Source of the DNA: Gavia stellata
Taxonomy: Eukaryota > Chordata > Aves > Gaviiformes > Gaviidae
Direction of reading: 5' to 3'
Assembly: GCF_030936135.1 (NCBI RefSeq)
Contig: NC_082596.1
Coordinates: 12,810,155 to 12,874,154, forward strand
Length of the DNA stretch: 64,000 bases
Position numbers and translations under genes: made by a program. Shown here piece by piece: positions 61,690 through 64,000 of the stretch; positions within the stretch are counted from its first letter, which is position 1; every line of letters starts with the position of its first letter. The notes under the pieces are model-generated. The model did not search any database. It was given only the letters and a program-made list of their open reading frames with translations, and had not been told where the DNA came from.

Positions 61690-62760
61690 CCCCTGCGAGG
61701 GGGCAGGCAGCCCACCTCTCCCGCCTCTTAAAAAGCGGAGGAGGCGGGTGAGGAGGGTGGGGGGCGGGCGGCCGGCGTACTCGCTACCGCCCCGCGCCCG
61801 CCGCCCGGCACGGCCGGGCCCCCCGCCGCGCCGCCGCCGCCTCCATGTTCCTCTGCGCTCCCTCGGCAGCGCCGGCCCCAGCCGGGCCGGGGGGGGCGGG
61901 GCCGCGCGGGCGTCGCAGTGCGCGGCCCCGCCCCCGGCTCACATGCAGGAGGGGGCGGGCGGCGCGCGCCACCGCCCTCCCTCCCACCTCCCACCTCCCG
62001 CCCAACTGCCCGGGGCGGAGCGCGGTTCGCGCTGGCCGCGCGCGCTGGCGGCGGCGGCCGCGAGGGCCTCGCTGCGGGCCCGGCCTCGGTGGGCGCCTCG
62101 CGCCCTCCCTCAGGCGCGGAGGCGCTGCCCCCGAGGGGGCGCGGCGGGGAGCCTGGCCCCCAGCCGGCGCCCGGTTCCCCTGCGCCCCACAGGCCGGGGG
62201 CGGGCCGGGCTTCGGAGGCGGGGGCTGTGTGAGGGACATCCCGCCTCGCTCGGGGCTGAGGCGAGCGCGGCGGCGGGGCGGGTTTCCCCGGGGCGGTGCG
62301 CGGCGTGTGGGAGCGGAACTCGGCCTGGGCGGCATTCCTGAGCCGGGACGGGGGCTCGCCCTGCCGTGCCCTGCTCCCGGGAGGCTTCACCTGCCCCTCT
62401 GGCCGGTCTGCAGTAGCAAAGCAAAAGAAGAAGCGCCCTCTGCTATTACATAAACGACAAACGTGGATTCATTCGTCGTACTCCTAAAACCACTGCTTCA
62501 CCGCAAAGAGTCCTCTTCACATAATTACAGAAGCGTGCTTGCTTCGCAGTCCCCACCGCCCGCAGGCCGCCGCGGGTCCGGCCTGGCTCGGCGCCGTCGG
62601 GAGGACGAGACTTCCCCCGCCGTCGGCCTCCGCCTCCCCCGAGGGAACGCGCCGCTCGCGCCCCTGCCCCGAGCGCGCGGACAGCACTTTCCCGCGCCCG
62701 CGTTCTCACCGCCTCGCGGCGTGCGGGTGGCGGGAGCGCTAAGGCCATCGCTTCCCGGCT

Positions 62761-64000
62761 GTCAGGGGAGTCGTTCACCTTGAAGAAGTAATGAGCTCTT
62801 AGGGGAGGGTTATGCAGAATTTCCTGTTCCTTCGTGCGCGATGCAAAAGCCCTGTCTTCCTCGATGCGTAACCGTAGGTCAGGATCACATGGAAAAAAGG
62901 CATTTTCCTTTGAAATCCTGTTTCCTTCCTCACGCAGCCTCACAGAAGCCACGGATATGGGGACTAACCTTTGGAAACTTCGAGCTGCCCTGAAGGAAGG
63001 AAAAAAAAAGATTAAAAAGTACATTAAATGCGAATGTGCAGTCAGTGTTGGACCGTCTGACATGGGGGCATTTCCCGCCCCATCGCCTGTGCGAAGTAAA
63101 AGCGGGTGTCAGGCCGCGGCTGGCATCGGCTCGGCCGCCCCTCCGCGTCTGCCAGGCTGCGACCTCCTGCCAGCGCCTGCGCCAGCCCCACCGGCCGCAG
63201 CTCAGCCCCTCTCTGTGCCCGGCTAGTCCACGGCTGCAGCCCTTGGAACTCCTGTTCTTTGCAAAGGATTTTGGGTCAGGCAGCAACAGTATTGCACAGG
63301 AACTTCCCCAAGCAATGCCCCACACTAACAAAGCCAGAAATGCTGCCAGATCGCTGAAGGATTGTATTGCAAAATCCATGGACGTGGACAAAGTGCATGT
63401 TTTAATCCCATGCCGAAAGGCGTAACTCTGACCCAGTGAGCATCCCCACACCAGATAATAGAGGTTAGGGTTTACAATGTGAAAAGTGTTTATTTTGCTT
63501 AGATTTGAAGATGGCTGAATCACACTGATTTCAGACTTGCCTGAATCATTTTACTCCTCAACTAAGTATGAAGCTGCTGAATATGAATACAAGTATTTGA
63601 TTTGAAATGAAAAGCAATGTAAATCAAGTAGATCTGGCTACTTGATAATTCTCAATAACCCACATGAGAATACTTATTTATATGAGGTGTAATTTCAAGA
63701 AATCAACAACTTAAAACACCATTTATGGAAATAAAATTCCCTGCCCTCCCGAGGCTCTTCCAACTTCATTTAATATCCTCATCAGTAAAGAGGATCTTAA
63801 ATCTATTTTTGCAGTACAGGCTTCAGGATCAGAGGCAATGCTGTAGTACATATTTATATTGCTTTAAGGACATGTGGATTAAATGGAATCCATTAAATGG
63901 ATTTTCAGGTTTAAATGCATGCATTTACAGGCATATTTTACAGATGTTATTCAGGCATGTAAGTACAGCCATGGATATCTGCAGATTATTTTGTGCATAA
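62761..64000. other. region right of the RNF139 CpG island, no gene identified
   Basis: In human the next gene beyond RNF139 is TRMT12; none of its conserved sequence is recognisable here. Open frames at 62446-63063 (minus, 205 codons) and 63036-63425 (plus, 129 codons) have no family that I recognise. From about 63430 the DNA is AT-rich without features. Confidence 0.6.

Larger units (their letters stand above)
60850..62760. promoter_or_regulatory. RNF139: CpG island covering RNF139 exon 1 and promoter
   Basis: Very GC- and CpG-rich for nearly 2 kb with abrupt change to AT-rich DNA on both sides. GC boxes (GGGGCGGGGCC type) occur at 61890-61905 and 61925-61935. The long open frames on both strands here are a by-product of high GC content. 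Confidence 0.85.

Noticed and set aside
61391-62453. Overlapping open frames of up to 316 codons on both strands
   Set aside because: They lie in a CpG island whose GC content makes stop codons rare, are rich in Arg/Pro/Gly/Ala, overlap each other in several frames, and match no family that I know.
61690-64000. TRMT12, the expected next gene
   Set aside because: None of its conserved methyltransferase sequence was recognised on the minus strand; it is probably beyond the right edge.

Overview
The window is vertebrate nuclear DNA, almost certainly from a bird. It has multi-exon genes with GT-AG introns, two CpG islands at gene starts, long AT-rich introns, and CR1 retrotransposon copies as the only transposable elements I can name with confidence. 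There is no operon structure, phage or plasmid gene, or CRISPR array. All four protein genes are recognisable by their translations.

Layout, left to right. (1) 1-29775: the 3' two thirds of MTSS1 on the plus strand. It has eight constitutive coding exons, one cassette exon (21365-21484) and a 3'UTR of about 2.3 kb. The exons for the first ~155 residues lie to the left of the window. (2) 29776-33144: intergenic, holding a 5'-truncated, decayed CR1 on the minus strand. (3) 33145-37131: NDUFB9 on the minus strand, four coding exons, 174 aa. (4) 37132-37251: a 120 bp start-codon-to-start-codon divergent promoter in a CpG island. (5) 37252-53710: TATDN1 on the plus strand, twelve coding exons, 297 aa. 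(6) about 53970-61689: RNF139/TRC8 on the minus strand, two coding exons, 663 aa, tail to tail with TATDN1. (7) 61690-64000: the rest of the RNF139 CpG island and intergenic DNA with no recognised gene.

The order and alternating orientation MTSS1 > < NDUFB9 TATDN1 > < RNF139 is the arrangement I know from human 8q24.13, read from the other strand, so this is an ordinary conserved syntenic block. The genes do not form one pathway. MTSS1 is a membrane-bending and actin-binding scaffold, NDUFB9 an accessory subunit of respiratory complex I, TATDN1 a TatD-family metal-dependent nuclease, and RNF139 an ER membrane E3 ubiquitin ligase. NDUFB9 and TATDN1 probably share regulation through their common promoter.

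Exon boundaries were set by hand from splice signals and reading phase. For NDUFB9, TATDN1 and RNF139 the phases close exactly over the whole coding sequence. I found no credible novel gene system. The most interesting items are a low-complexity expansion inside a CR1 tail, the MTSS1 cassette exon with its CU/UG-rich upstream tract, a tandem splice acceptor, a set of microRNA seed matches in the MTSS1 3'UTR, and the compact divergent promoter.
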